From the NCBI GenBank assembly GCA_947396885.1, contig OX377204.1, positions 23,753,706-23,817,705 of the forward strand: a DNA stretch of 64,000 bases, read 5' to 3'. A program made the translations under genes and the position numbers. Below, piece by piece: positions 35,362 through 47,200 of the stretch (its first letter is position 1; each line of letters starts with the position of its first letter). Source of the stretch: Heligmosomoides polygyrus polygyrus (Eukaryota > Nematoda > Chromadorea > Rhabditida > Heligmosomidae). The notes beneath the pieces are model-generated. The model made no database searches and was not told the DNA's origin. It worked only from the letters and a program-made list of their open reading frames with translations.

Positions 35362-36397
35362 TTAGATTGTCCCATAAGCCCCCGCCGTTTTTTCTTCAAC
35401 GATTCATTGCGGATTTCGCCGGCGGTCTCTTGCATAGAACTGTACAAAAAAAGAATGATTCGTCTATCAGAATATTTATTGCATTTCTTTTCATATCCTG
35501 AAATTTCTTATGGTATTTAGGTCGATAAAGTGAAAACTGAAATAGTGAAAAGTGGACATCTGCGCAGTCGCTTCTCTCCACTTAGGTTTAGAATTTTTGT
35601 CCAGTTTTTCATAGCGTTTGGAAGACAACGTTCTGTACTACAAGAATATGTGTTACTACTATTTCCTCATTTGTCCTTTATTGAATTTAGGTCCAAATTG
35701 GGACGTCCGACTTTTCCGTCCGAATTTTTACAGACAGCTCGGTTCTGTGGTTGGACGTTTTTGTTTGGTGTTATGTGTCGTTTGGAAGAGGATGTCTTTC
35801 TCAGTAAGAAATTGTGTCGCGTTTATTGGCTCATGCTGATTTCTGTCGAATATCAACAACTGAACAAGGAGAAGGAGTTGTTGGTGAAGACGATTTTTCT
35901 CTTTTTGGAATTTCGATGATATGAGCCAATAAACGCGGCACAAAATCTTATAGAGCAAGACATTCTCTTTCGAACGACATATAACACTGAGCAAAAAACT
36001 CCTACCACAGAGCAGGAGTTGTCGGTAAAAATAAATCTTCTCCTTCGGACGTCCCAATTTGATATCTTGAAAATCATAAAAGGACATGTGAACAAGTAGT
36101 ACCAACGCATATTCTTGTAGCACGGAACATTATCTTTCAAATGCTATGAAAAAGCGGAGAAAAATTCTAAAACTAAGCAGAGAGAACAACTGCGCAGATG
36201 ACCACTTTTTCACTTTTTCACTTTTCACTTCAACGACCTAAGAATTGGCAAATTTCAGGATGAAAACAGAAATGCAATACAAGTTCTGATAGAGCAAGTC
36301 AAATTCTTTCGAAAGCTATGGAGCGCTGTGCGTAGACCGCCGAAGAAATCCGCAGTGAATCGTTAGAAAAACGGCGGGGACTAAAGGGACAACCTAA
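35362..36397. mobile_element. Fold-back element, about 1.04 kb
   Basis: Ends are inverted: TTAGATTGTCCCATAAGCCC on the left and TTAGGTTGTCCCTTTAGTCCC as the reverse complement of the right. Both are followed by CGCCGTTTTT and CGATTCATTGCGGATTTC. The arms (35,362 to about 35,880 and about 35,885-36,397) mirror each other through GCGCAGT, GTTCTGTACTACAAG, GGACGTCCGA and CGCGTTTATTGGCTCAT. No transposase is present. The termini resemble mariner-type ends, but I could not fix the target duplication. Confidence 0.85.
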
Positions 36398-36414
36398 TAA
36401 ATTGAGTGGATGTG

Positions 36415-36480
36415 GTTGTGTGGCATGTGATGTGACATGCCCGATTAACACCTTACGGTTACCCCTCTCAACTAGGATAG
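36415..36480. repeat. Single end of the 50.5-50.9 kb MITE family
   Basis: TTACCCCTCTCAACTAGGATAGATTC resembles the right terminal block at 50,880-50,911 and the solo end at 9,865-9,892. Confidence 0.4.
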
Positions 36481-36647
36481 ATTCAGCATTCTATTTATAA
36501 ACCAAGCATGCTCTAAGTGCTGAGAAGAACAATCTCCTACTTATTCTTCATGTGTTCGCTTGAAGTCAATTCCTTAGAAAAGCCATCGGTTAGGGTGTGC
36601 AGTTCTCTGCAAAGAACGCCTTTCTTCAATTCTTTCCTTCCTTCAAG

Positions 36648-36893
36648 ATGACCACACGCTTTGTAAGGGTTTTTTGCTTTGTTATTGTTCATGTTCTCGT
36701 TTTCTTTCTCTGTTCTCGCAAAGTCCAAGACTTCTGCCGGCGACATGATCGATTCCAAAACCCGTTAGACGGAGCCACTACAGGTACTACGAATTTGAAC
36801 ACTATAGCTGGAGCAGTTGTCGTCGTGTTCACGCTGGTCCTCTGCGATATCGACCGCACGAATCATAAAAGAGCTGCCGAGGTACTGTACTGA
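36648..36893 (+). CDS. Possible short secreted or membrane peptide exon, unassigned
   Basis: An ATG follows a pyrimidine-rich TCTTTCCTTCCTTCAAG, which looks like a splice acceptor. The peptide begins MTTRFVRVFCFVIVHVLVFF, a signal-peptide-like stretch, and has a second hydrophobic segment (TIAGAVVVVFTLVLC). The frame ends after 81 residues. GTAAGG and GTACTA are possible donors. It could be the missing first exon of the DSL gene downstream, but 7.6 kb separate them and no linking exon was found. Chance is also possible. Confidence 0.2.
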   Translation: MTTRFVRVFCFVIVHVLVFFLCSRKVQDFCRRHDRFQNPLDGATTGTTNLNTIAGAVVVVFTLVLCDIDRTNHKRAAEVLY

Positions 36894-37324
36894 TGGTGCT
36901 CGACGGTTTCCGGCTGTGGCGCAGGGCACACTTGAGACTTCACTTGTAACGCCCCGGTCGAACAGTGTATGCTCCGTGGTCTACCTCCTAGTCATCCCTA
37001 CACCTACATATCTACACTCCGGAGCCCAGTTATAATCTGCTCCTTCCATGAATCAATCTGACAGTTCTCGCGACCAAAACGAGAACTCTATAAGGGAATA
37101 CGTCAATAGATCCCTTTCGATGTGCGCCTCGTCTCTACGTTGCCGCTGCCAGTTTTAGGCACGTATTTGTACCCTCTATCTAGCTATGACAGTCAGTAAG
37201 TAAATCCTTGTTATCCCATTTCTGGTGACCTCGAGGCGATTCAGTGCTCTCTTAAACGGAGTTCGAGATGTACGTATTTGGTGCCTCTGCCGTGTCGTCA
37301 TCAGTATTGCACATTGAATTAATG

Positions 37325-37331
37325 TTTACAT

Positions 37332-37370
<39 letters not shown>

Positions 37371-37745
37371 TTATTTGCACAATATCGTGCGCACAAAAAT
37401 AATACATTTAACAGGACACAGCGCATTAGAAAATACGTAGTGGAAAATTAACAAATAAAAAACTAACCAACATTGTTACTTTTCATGTGAGCGCAACTCT
37501 TAAACGAAGAGCAGAAGTCACGTTGAAGTAAAAAAAGTTCTGAAAATCAGGGGTAAGGGAATTACGCTCCTTATTTGAGCTCTTTCAATAATTATTTCCA
37601 GCAAATTACGTGCAGTAGGCTTAATGTTTAGATATCTTCTCTTCATATGTTTGAGCAATTTGTAGTGTGTTTTAGCAGACCAAAACGTCAAAAAGAAGGT
37701 AGCCGCCATTTAGGAACTGTAAAAATCTCACCTTTTAAACGCTTT
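37325..37745 (-). repeat. (ATTT)n tract with possible non-LTR retrotransposon 3' remnant
   Basis: A 45-bp ATTT tract lies at 37,328-37,372. On the minus strand just 5' of it is an open frame (37,518-37,709). The arrangement resembles the 3' end of the CR1-like element at 14.8 kb, but the peptide (KTHYKLLKHMKRRYLNIKP) is too decayed to assign. Confidence 0.4.
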
Positions 37746-38749
37746 TTCCGCTCGATGAGCTTGGCTGTTGAAGTACCGTTTCACTTCACTGCTGTTTAGA
37801 TTTAAACATACATGAAATATTTGGCACGGTTTTACAAAACGCAGGGAACAAACTAGGCCATTTTTCGTAGAAGAGGAAATTTCGAATTTTTGCCCGTTGT
37901 TGCGTTAAATTATGTTATTATGCTGACCTATTATGTTTCTCTAGCGCTGAAATTGAGTGCATAAACGCATAAATGCCTGGTATAGAGGCGTGGCTCAAAT
38001 GCCTTCAATCTTAACGTTGGGAGAACATAAAATTGTATATCTGCGTCAAAATTAGAGAACTCGTATGTAATGACAAAATCGCTTTATGAAGCATCAGTGA
38101 AACACTTGTTTGAGACGCATGAAGTAGAAGACACAAAACTCGAATGTTGAGAAAGACCTTAGAAAATGTGTTTTTGAACGTTAGAAAGTAGAAGCAACGC
38201 TCTGGCCTTCCTTTAGCTATTTAGCTTAGGCTTAAGATATTCAAAAGCGCCCTGTTTGTCTTTTTTTGAGCTTTCTGAAGAACGCAAAGTTTACTTAATC
38301 GGCACATTTTGATTTGAGGCATTGGCAGACTGCGTCACTAAGTGAAGTCTGCAATTTCTTTTTTATTGGACGAAAAAAGGTGGTTCTCGTAAGGATAGTA
38401 ATCTTAGTGTATGGTTCCTTTATGAGACATGAAGACTCTGAAAGAAGCAAAACGGTCTGCAGAAATAGGGTTCAAAAAGTAGTCCTCCTAAACGAACTTA
38501 AACATTCCTCATTCCCGACGGAGGAAGAGGACATTTTCGCAGTTTAGGAGTGTATTTTTGAGGCAGACACAATGGAATCCTAGAAGCAGGTAACACGGAG
38601 ACAACAGTAGGGTAACAATAAGGATATGAGGACCAAGTGAATAAACCTGAGGTGAAAAGGTGTGAAATGTAGAGCGTCTTGACCTCTCGTCAGGCACCGA
38701 CAATGGCTCATAAATAGATTCATCCACCAAAAAATTTAGAAATGGAAAC
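37746..38749. other. No gene recognised
   Basis: AT-rich; only short open frames. Confidence 0.5.
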
Positions 38750-38751
38750 TT

Positions 38752-38953
38752 AACGAATCTTCGACGTGTCATTTAAAGCCATAAGGCTGCGCTTTTTCTT
38801 CGGCGTTTCGGAGAAGAAATCCAGGCTGATACAATGGCTGTTGAAAACGCCTTCCGGACGGTTCACGAACTCTATCCACCCAAACATTTTCCACAGGATA
38901 AATGCTTCCCGACCTTTTTCTTGGCAGTCCGTGAATAGAGGAACTTCGGGCAT
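38752..38953 (-). CDS. Exon-like open segment, unknown product
   Basis: The minus frame reads through EVPLFTDCQEKGREAFILWK, MFGWIEFVNRPEGVF, NSHCISLDFFSETP and KKKRSLMALNDTSK. Residue use is protein-like (Trp, Cys, balanced charges). GTTAAGTTTC at the end could serve as a donor, and a CTTCAAG precedes the start. I do not recognise the family and saw no joining exons. Confidence 0.25.
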
Positions 38954-38959
38954 TTGAAC

Positions 38960-40177
38960 TTGAAGGTCTAATGCGATTGACTTATAGGTAACCGAGGAGG
39001 TGTTATAACAAAGTTTTGTCTAAAAATAGGTGAACAGGGAATTCATTCTAAAGAAAGGAAGAATTACAACTTCACATTTTTTAGTTTGTTTTATTAGCAA
39101 CATTTCCCTGCCAGTACACTAATTTAGAATCAAGCAGCATGGCGTATCCAATTTTGATCCTCGATCTTGCCTTTCCTCTTCTCGTCACTCTGGCACGCGG
39201 CTGGAACGGATGGAGATCTTGCTAGATGATCAAAGGTCAGGCAGGCAATTTGAGACATTCAATGGTCAGCACTATCTCCAGCTATGCTGTCCAACTGTAG
39301 GAAGTCCGTAACATCGGTCATTATTAATGCGTCGATCAGCAACGCTTGTTTATTGCTGACCCCTTCTGCAGCTGTTAATTAAGAGAGAGGAACTACGCAC
39401 AAGAGCATGGACAGATTTGAAAATGATGTTAGATGGGATTACCGATGAGGTCGAAAATGCTTAGTTGGGAAATGACCCCGAAAGTTCAAGCTCGCTCAGT
39501 CCCCAGTCAACAAGCATCGAACACCTAGCATTCAAGCTTCACTAATGGTGGAGCTATTGTCGTCGCGGACTCACCCAGTTGAGAGACTTTCATGTCATTC
39601 CATATCAGCTTTTTCCAGGCTTATGATGTCAGTTCACTATAAAGGACACCGCCTACGGAGCTTATCACTGAGGGACGTGGAATCCTATGTCCTCGGGTGG
39701 CGTCGGCGACGTTTCATCTCTGCCGCGTCGGAATCAGAAAGGCTGTGCCGATACTCGGCTATTCTCGGTCGCTGTACGGGATACAATAGAGATATGAATT
39801 GTTCCCTGCCATTGCAAAACAATTCAGTGCTCGATGACCAGCCTCCACAACGTCAGTGTTATGCAGTGTTCACTTGGCCTACCTTTAAATTCCTTCGCTA
39901 ACGTGTTGGAGTTTGCTTAACACATTGACGACAATATAAGCCACCGGTGGCTCATACCTTTTCGCGCGATTTTTTGTACTGCTGCTGTCGGTTCTTTGTA
40001 GATATTTCCTCTGTTCTCTAATTACTTGTGATAGGAGAACGTCCAACAGGAATAAGCAAGAAAATTGTCTTCGCTTTCATTAGATATATCGAATTTAAAA
40101 AAATTTACTAGGAAGGGGACCAATTTTACAATAAAATCAATTCAAGTCGGTGGTTTTCACCTAGACATTGCCAAAAG
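38960..40177. other. No gene recognised
   Basis: The 118-codon plus frame at 39,545-39,901 has no domain signature or splice context. Confidence 0.45.
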
Positions 40178-40492
40178 AGGGTTATTTGAGGCGTTGATCA
40201 CGAATCTTACATCAATTTTCAAAATTTGGGACGATTACGGTAGGTTACGGTAGGTACGGGTGACTGAGGCTGTCGGAGTCATGGTCACCGATTTCGTCTG
40301 AACTTCGCCTATTGGTGTTATTTGGGGTGCTGATCACGAATCCGACATCCGCTTTTGGTATGACGGTGGGCTAAGATAGGTTACAGTAGATACGGGTGAC
40401 TGAGGCTTACCCGTAGCTACCGTAACCTACCGTACTTCACCATAATACCAAAAACGGATGTCAGATTAGCGATCAGTACCCCAAATAACATC
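40178..40492. repeat. Fold-back with an additional direct copy
   Basis: TTATTTGGGGTGCTGATCACG to GATACGGGTGACTGAGG (40,319-40,407) is mirrored by TTACCCGTAGCTACCGTAACC to GATCAGTACCCCAAATAAC (40,409-40,490). A diverged direct copy precedes it at 40,178-40,272. The motif GGTAGGTTACGGTAG recurs. Confidence 0.8.
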
Positions 40493-41219
40493 CCGCTCTG
40501 GGCGACGCTTGGGGGAAAACGGTAAAAATCTTAAGAGAAGCCTGCAAAAAAACAACGTTTAATGAGGATTAGAGGCTGAAAATGCTCAGTTCGCTTCATC
40601 AATCTTTACAGACGGAATAACACCACGTAGCTTGTCGATAAGACCTTAATTACATGCTGAACTTTGAATTTTAGAATTTCAGATTTCTTTAGTGACTTCT
40701 TGATAGAGCGAAAACTCACTAAGTTTTTCATAGTGGAATCGAAGCACATTATGTACGTTCACATAAAGCTAGCCGAATCTCCATTCATCCCATTCCTTAA
40801 CCTGTTTTGCGAGCATTTATTCATTTTTGATAGATAATTGTTGGATTTATTCTTATGTTTAAAAAAATGAGAGGTGCAATCCCAAAGCGGTGATCCACTA
40901 TTAGTATTTGAAGATAAACTCACACAACATGCATGTAAAAGTCCTTACCTGACGCCCTCCCATGAAAACAGCGGGCTCCGTCGCCGGACTACTGAAAAAA
41001 TTAGTTATGAAAGCATGAAAAGGGCCAAATGGCTCCCTCCCCCGCCTTGAGGTTGAACTAAATGAGAATTCAAGCTTCTCTCAATGATCGCTGAAATTTT
41101 TGAGTAGATAGCGGGAGTGCCCAAACATTCAAGAAACTCTGGGGTACGGTGAGGGATGGATGGATAAAAATCGTCTTTTTCACCATTGACCACATACTGG
41201 GCTTCTTCAGTTGCTCAAC
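40493..41219. other. No gene recognised
   Basis: Short open frames only. Confidence 0.5.
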
Positions 41220-42600
41220 CTGTTCTCTCCTCTGACGCCCAGGGCAACATCCCGACAAGTACCTTGTTCCTGTTCCGGACAATTAGGCGGCGGAGCGAGG
41301 TGAGACCACCTGCTCCTGCCGCCGGCATTTGACCACCTCGTTCCTTATCAATCGAACTGGGTTTACGACCCCCAACGGCGAACGCGGATCACTCGACTGG
41401 CTCCAATCGCCGGTGGTCCCTTTGCAACAGGCGACGATCAGCCCGAGGCTGCCGGCAGAATTGGCCCCACCTGATAGCGTTTAGTGCCTGCTATGGTGGT
41501 TGTCTCGCTCTCAAACTTCTGTGTTCTCATCCGCTTTGAGATCGCCTCACTTCTTCCCCTATTTTCGGCCAGATTTTCGTCCACAGTTCTCGGGCAGTTT
41601 CTGCGTTTTTTCCGCACTTTTAGCAATGTTGTGGCTCTGATGTCCTCTGCATAATACGAGAAATTCAGATAACCGTTCAAGAAGGACGACCGCACCTGTC
41701 CTGCAATGCTTGCGCACCACCTCATAACAATGGTGCTGCTACAGTCCGCACTGTCCGCCGCCGTCTTAGTGAGTGTTGTGCTTTGAGGCTTCATCATAGT
41801 GGTTATATTCTATCGAGTGGTGGCACTGCTGCGTGTCTTTCCATTTTCCTTCTTTTTGCTGCAGCCCTATGTTGTGGACCAGATGAGCTTTCCTTCTCCG
41901 TTTCATTCTTCAAACCTTCTCAAGTGCCACGGTAGCTGCACTGTGGTGTCAAAGGTTTCCGGCCACTTCAAAGGAGGGAAGTGGTGTGGCGCAAATAAAA
42001 GGAGCCATTGTACCAGAGATGCTGTCAGTGAACGTTACAGCTTGGGTTCCCCTTTCTACAACAGTCTGCCTAAAGCAGTCACATTGCCCAATCTTTGTCC
42101 TGTTCTAATGCCATATGATGAGAAGTATCTCGAGCTGCATCAACGGATAGGTTGGTGGGTTATTAGGAATGAAATCAGTTGTCCTAATTGGGTTATGTCT
42201 CCCTAACTGGAATTTCACCCGTTTTTCTTCAAGTCAGAACCGAGGCTATTGCCTCCTGGCGCTTTGCGTGTCAGGGGGAACAATGTGGAAGACTTTCATC
42301 ACTACATAGCAACTCGTCCCTCCTCCAAGTATATAAAGTTCTAGTGTTGTCGTTTTTATGGCATTTTGCCAATCATACTGTTGATTGAACTTTTTTAGCC
42401 AGTCCAAGCTACCAGAATTCACGCTAGATTGATCCAAAAATAGCATAGGAATTAAGCTTTCACATTTGATTTGAAACATCTTCGCCCGAACACTCGCTTG
42501 CCGGCCGAATAAAACTTCCACAGAACCATCATTTCGCTGCCTTTTGTAGGATTTTCTTACCATCGCAATACTAGTCTTTTTGATGAATCGGTGGAGGATG
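41220..42600. other. Cluster of unassigned open frames
   Basis: Three longish frames lie here: minus 41,438-41,797 (120 codons), plus 41,799-42,206 (136 codons, starting with GTG rather than ATG) and minus 42,246-42,563 (106 codons). None carries a motif I recognise, and the opposite orientations argue against one gene. This may be a decayed mobile element. Confidence 0.3.
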
Positions 42601-43436
42601 GTGCTTCCATTTAACCTACATAATTATTAAATGTTGAAGGGAATACTTAATAAAACGGTTCTTGTTTTTGGAAAGCTCTAAAGAGCTGGTCTCTGATGAC
42701 CAGGTGGTAACCTCTGCTACATGTTTATTGATGGTATTCTGTGTGAATGCGACTTCAGTTCCCAGTGTTGTTTATTCTGCAATGAAACGAGAACATCGTA
42801 GATCCCCTCTGTGCGTCAGAAAAAATCAGAAACCCTGAATATTTAAAACATTTCTGTATGGTGTGCAACACATCAAGTGGCACTCCTTCCATAATAATAA
42901 TTTTGCTATTGGCAGTTGAGTATAGAGTAACAAAATCCGATTTTCAAATCAATCAAAAAAGGCTATGGCATTTGAGCATCTGAAATCGACTATTTCAACA
43001 ACTAGCTTTGTGAAGGAAATCAGTGCCCAGTTAGTTTTGGGCGATGTACTAAATGGAGACAATTTCCATAACTGAATGCTCATGGAGGGAGGCTGCGAGA
43101 AGTGAAGGAAAGAGTGAAAAGGTCTCCTTTCATCGACGACCCATGTGATGCAAATTAAACTGGAATTTTCAGTGGAGTTCCGGCAAACTCGTCACGAGGG
43201 TCGAATCCCAACAAGCGTTGCGAATTGAGACCTGCTTCAGAGGATCTGAAGGAAGATGCCTTCAACCAGGTCAATTGACTAGCACAGGCGTAGTACGATG
43301 GATCTACCTTCCACTTGAACATCTGACATCGGTTGGTCTGATTTTGATTTGGATTTTTCCTCATGCCGGAAAGTTAGCCTCACGAAAAGGAGTCTGAGCA
43401 CGTCGCGATGTTTGTGTTTAGGAAACTTTTCTTGTT

Positions 43437-44080
43437 ATACCATTTTCACGTCGAATGGGACACTCTTCTAAGCTAGCCTAAGACTTTTGAAATCAAAGCG
43501 AACTCTTCCAAATCGAAATGAGCTTCTTCAACATTAAGCTAGAAATCCTCCAAAAAGATTAGAATAATTTTTTGTCCAAGAAAAATTTTAGTATAACTTT
43601 GAAGTTTTAATTTATCTACGCAATGACTGAAAACGTTCTTTAAAATTTTATATTTTTTGGGGAAAAATAATAGTTTGAAGTCTGTGTTAAAGAGCAGAAA
43701 GGCGGCCTTTTTTGGTGTAAAAACAGAGAATACCTCATGCCCTCGTTCACAACGTCGCGATTTTTATTCGACTGATAGGAAAATTTCTACTCGCATGGAA
43801 TATTTTTTCCCAAGAAATGAAAATTCCATAAAGCTACTATACATATTGAGGCAGGTGAATAAAAATTTTTAAAAAAGTTATTCTAAATTTTTCTTGAACA
43901 AAAAGTTATTCTAACCATCTTGGAGAGCCCTAGTTTAACCTCCATAAAGCTCGTCTCGACTTGGAATACGTTCGATTTGATTTCAAAGGTCTTAGGACAG
44001 CTTAAAAGAGTGCGCAATTTGACGTGAAAAGTGTCCAATCTGATTGGGGAAGTGTTCAATTCGAAGTGAAAATGGCATAT
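43437..44080. repeat. Fold-back related to a repeat in a Notch intron
   Basis: The left arm (43,440-43,600) and right arm (43,890-44,075) mirror each other: TTTTCACGTCGAATGGGACAC against GTCCAATC...GAAGTGAAAATGG, and AGAATAATTTTTTGTCC against GAACAAAAAGTTATTCT. The middle and right part (43,690-44,080) recur as a direct copy at 55,865-56,345. Confidence 0.7.
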
Positions 44081-44229
44081 TTCCTCAGCATTCTGGAATT
44101 TAGTTTGAGTCAATGCGTAGAGAGTTGAGTCGGCAAGAGATCTACCAGTAACATCTGATCTAGGCCACAGAGTTCATCTTTCAATTAAGTAGGATTATCC
44201 AAGATCGAATTTGAAGTTACATTGTTCAG

Positions 44230-47200
44230 GCTCACCTTACCGCGGAGTTCAGTATAGCAGACATTAACGGAAGTGAGTCGTTGCAATAATTCAGGCCCAT
44301 CTTCATGATTTCATCTGCATCCCTAAGTAACCCCATGTCTGTTTTAGATCCAATCAAGAAGGTCGTTCAAGAACTCGTTGTCGACAGCGCCCTGCCACCG
44401 GTGCGGATTGAGGCTTCAGAAGGTGTATGGATGGAATTTTTCACTGTCTGCGCCAGGTGAGTACCAGTTTCCGTGGTTGCAGTTACAGCATCAGTAACCC
44501 TATATGCTAGCCCGTTTGCAGGCCCTTCTACGGACTGATGTGCTCTCGAAAGTGTATCGCGCCCCACGGTGCGCACTACGCCTGCTTAGCCAACGGAGAC
44601 AAAGGCTGTCTGCAAGGATGGACCGGAGAGAACTGCGACATCGGTGAGTTGCTCATCCCCCTCACAATACCTCTAAGAATATCTCTTCGTTTTGGAATAA
44701 TGGCTGGCTTTTCAGCAATAGAACACGTTGAAGAGGTAATGCACACCCCTGCGACAGCTGCACCGTCGTACAGTTCAACCAGAAACGAACGAAGCTCCAC
44801 TAAAGCTCCTGGTAGGCGCATATTCCTAGTTTTTTTTTTCCTCATATTTCCTAACCTCACTGGTGCCAAAATAACTCCTTCTTTTTCAGAGACTTCTTCT
44901 ACACCAGTAGCGGCCACCGAAGCCTCTACTTTCGCAATGCTCACGACGTCATCACCATACATTCCTAAAGCTCAGCTGACAAGGAGGCCAGCACCACTAG
45001 GTGAGCTCAGAGAGTCTGCTAGCTATCTGTAATTTGCCGTCGACAATCATTGAGTAACCGTGACTGCATTGGTTCTCTTCTCGGGCTGAAAACAGGTGGA
45101 GAACCTCGGAGATGTGTTGGTCGGAGATAATATCTTGCTTCGTCATATACGGGGCGCTTGAAGTTCACAGTAGACAGTGTTTGAAGTTGAAGTTGTTGAT
45201 TCTATAATATAAGTGCAACATGGGAGCGTGTAGCGCAGTCGGAGGAGACGCCGGCGGTCTAATGAACCCGATACCAGGTTCCTGGTTCAGAGTGCGCCCA
45301 GGCCAATCAAGTCTTCCATCCCTCCGAGGTCGGTAATGGTAGCAGACTTGTCTGGGAAGGGTAAGCGCTGACTTGTTCATTGGGTTGACCACCTCATGTC
45401 ATTGTATGGCCAAATACGCTTTCAAATCGCTTCCACTGTATCCCGTAGAGGTAGAAGCGCTTCCCAAAAGAGCTTGACGCCGTCCTTTATCTTTTAACAT
45501 TTTCTCAGTGCAAGTGAAGCTGTTAGATTAGTTTAAGGCTTAAGTGAGAGCGCAGAAGAGTATAGTTCTCTCGTCATGTGATTGATAACGATCGCGCCCT
45601 GCATTCGCTCATCTTTTAGAATTACAGATTCTTAATTGAAATTTAACTAACCGATGGATTAGCAGACCCTTCAAATCATAGCTGCTAATCGTAATGAAAA
45701 GCACTAAATCTCTGCTTCAGCTATTAGTTTTGGCAGAACTAGATTGACGAGACGCGATGAAATTGAATTTTGTGAAACTGAACTTGTGCCTAGGCTGTTG
45801 CTCCACCGCATGTACAGACGGCGTTAAGCAACAACATTTGGGATCCGCCAAGCATTCTACTTCCATCGTTGAGGCAATTCAGATGTGCATTTGAACTATG
45901 CAGTGGTCAGCCGATGAACAAAGCAGTGTCTTATCCTTCCCAAACGTGTATGGTACCACTTCACCGATCCGACGGTAGTACTGAAGACTTGGTTAGCTTA
46001 GGCGGAAAATCCGAACCAAGAACCTGAGAACGGGTGCAGGCGGCTGCCCCCTCCGACTCGGCTACCATGCCATCAATACAACCAAATTAATCGTATCTTC
46101 CCCGAAGAGCATGTCCTAAAGTGCCAGTTTCGTATTTAGTTTATCCTATGCCACGCCCGAATTTAAATTAAATCTCTCGCGGAATCTCAAGGGAGGGAAT
46201 GAAGACGAAAATCACTATGCGTCCCCTCCGACTAGGAAAGTTCCAATAACTCAATTCATTCTTGTTAAGCTACGAGCGAATTGTAATGAGATTATTCAAA
46301 TCAGTTTCTTTAAGCCTCAATTGGCTGGTATCGAGGTTGTAAGCTGTCACAACGATGTCTTGTTGCGATCAAAACTTCTAGCGCCAGGCGGGACTCGAAC
46401 CCGCACCTCCCTCTGAGCGGGCGGGAATGTTCTACGCCATTACACCACCGGCGCCGTTTGATCGAACGCAACATCCACACCTCGTGGGACCGATCAGCAC
46501 CCACCCGTATCCGGGATGTAATGAGATTATATGCTGTTACAATGTCGCGTAATCAAAACTCCTGAGCCATGCAGAGCTAGAACCCGGATCCTCTGCCGTC
46601 CGCACAGGCTAATAACCAATTACACCACCGGCACTGTTTGCGCGGTAGCTACATCTAGGATATCCTTGCTTCTCGCAGACATTGCGTCTGATCAAAATGT
46701 CTCCATGGTACACCACTAAGAAGGTCTCGTGCTTGACACCTTCCATGCTGATATCAGCGGTCGTTTCCCCCGATATCGCGGGTGAGTACTGATGGGCCAT
46801 TGCTAGAAGATTTTGGGAATCATGTGTTTGCTGAAACAGCTCTGGTGGATCCCTGGACCAGCACACAGAGCTGAAAGCAGAGGACGCGGGTTCGAGTCCC
46901 GTCTGGTACAAAAGCGTTGATCGCGACTAAGCATCCGTCTAACAGAAAAACCTCTGTAGCAACCGCCTCAATCCTAAGCAAAAATTTAGAGCACATTTCA
47001 CTGGATTTTTAGTATATTTTGAACTTCCAGCAGCATTACCGGTATTCCCTGTCCATTCCTTCGATGCCCTCTACCCATCCCAGCCGACGACGCCTTCGAC
47101 TACCGTTGCTTCCACAACTGTTCATGGTGAGCTGGAGGGTTACTACCCTTAGAAGTACTTCACCAGAAGATACATTTCAGGTGCGAGCTCAACCGAAAAA

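Noticed and set aside
41799..42206. 136-codon plus-strand frame with a hydrophobic start
   Set aside because: It opens with GTG, has no ATG near the hydrophobic part, no family signature and no splice links to the DSL gene.
43173..43269. Possible upstream exon of the DSL ligand gene (CAG acceptor, GTCAAT donor)
   Set aside because: Its reading phase does not match the phase-0 start of the exon at 44,230, and it shows no DSL N-terminal similarity.
46385..46457. tRNA-like cloverleaf on the minus strand
   Set aside because: Acceptor and T stems pair, but the anticodon region is irregular and the sequence continues into the body of SINE family C, present in many copies.
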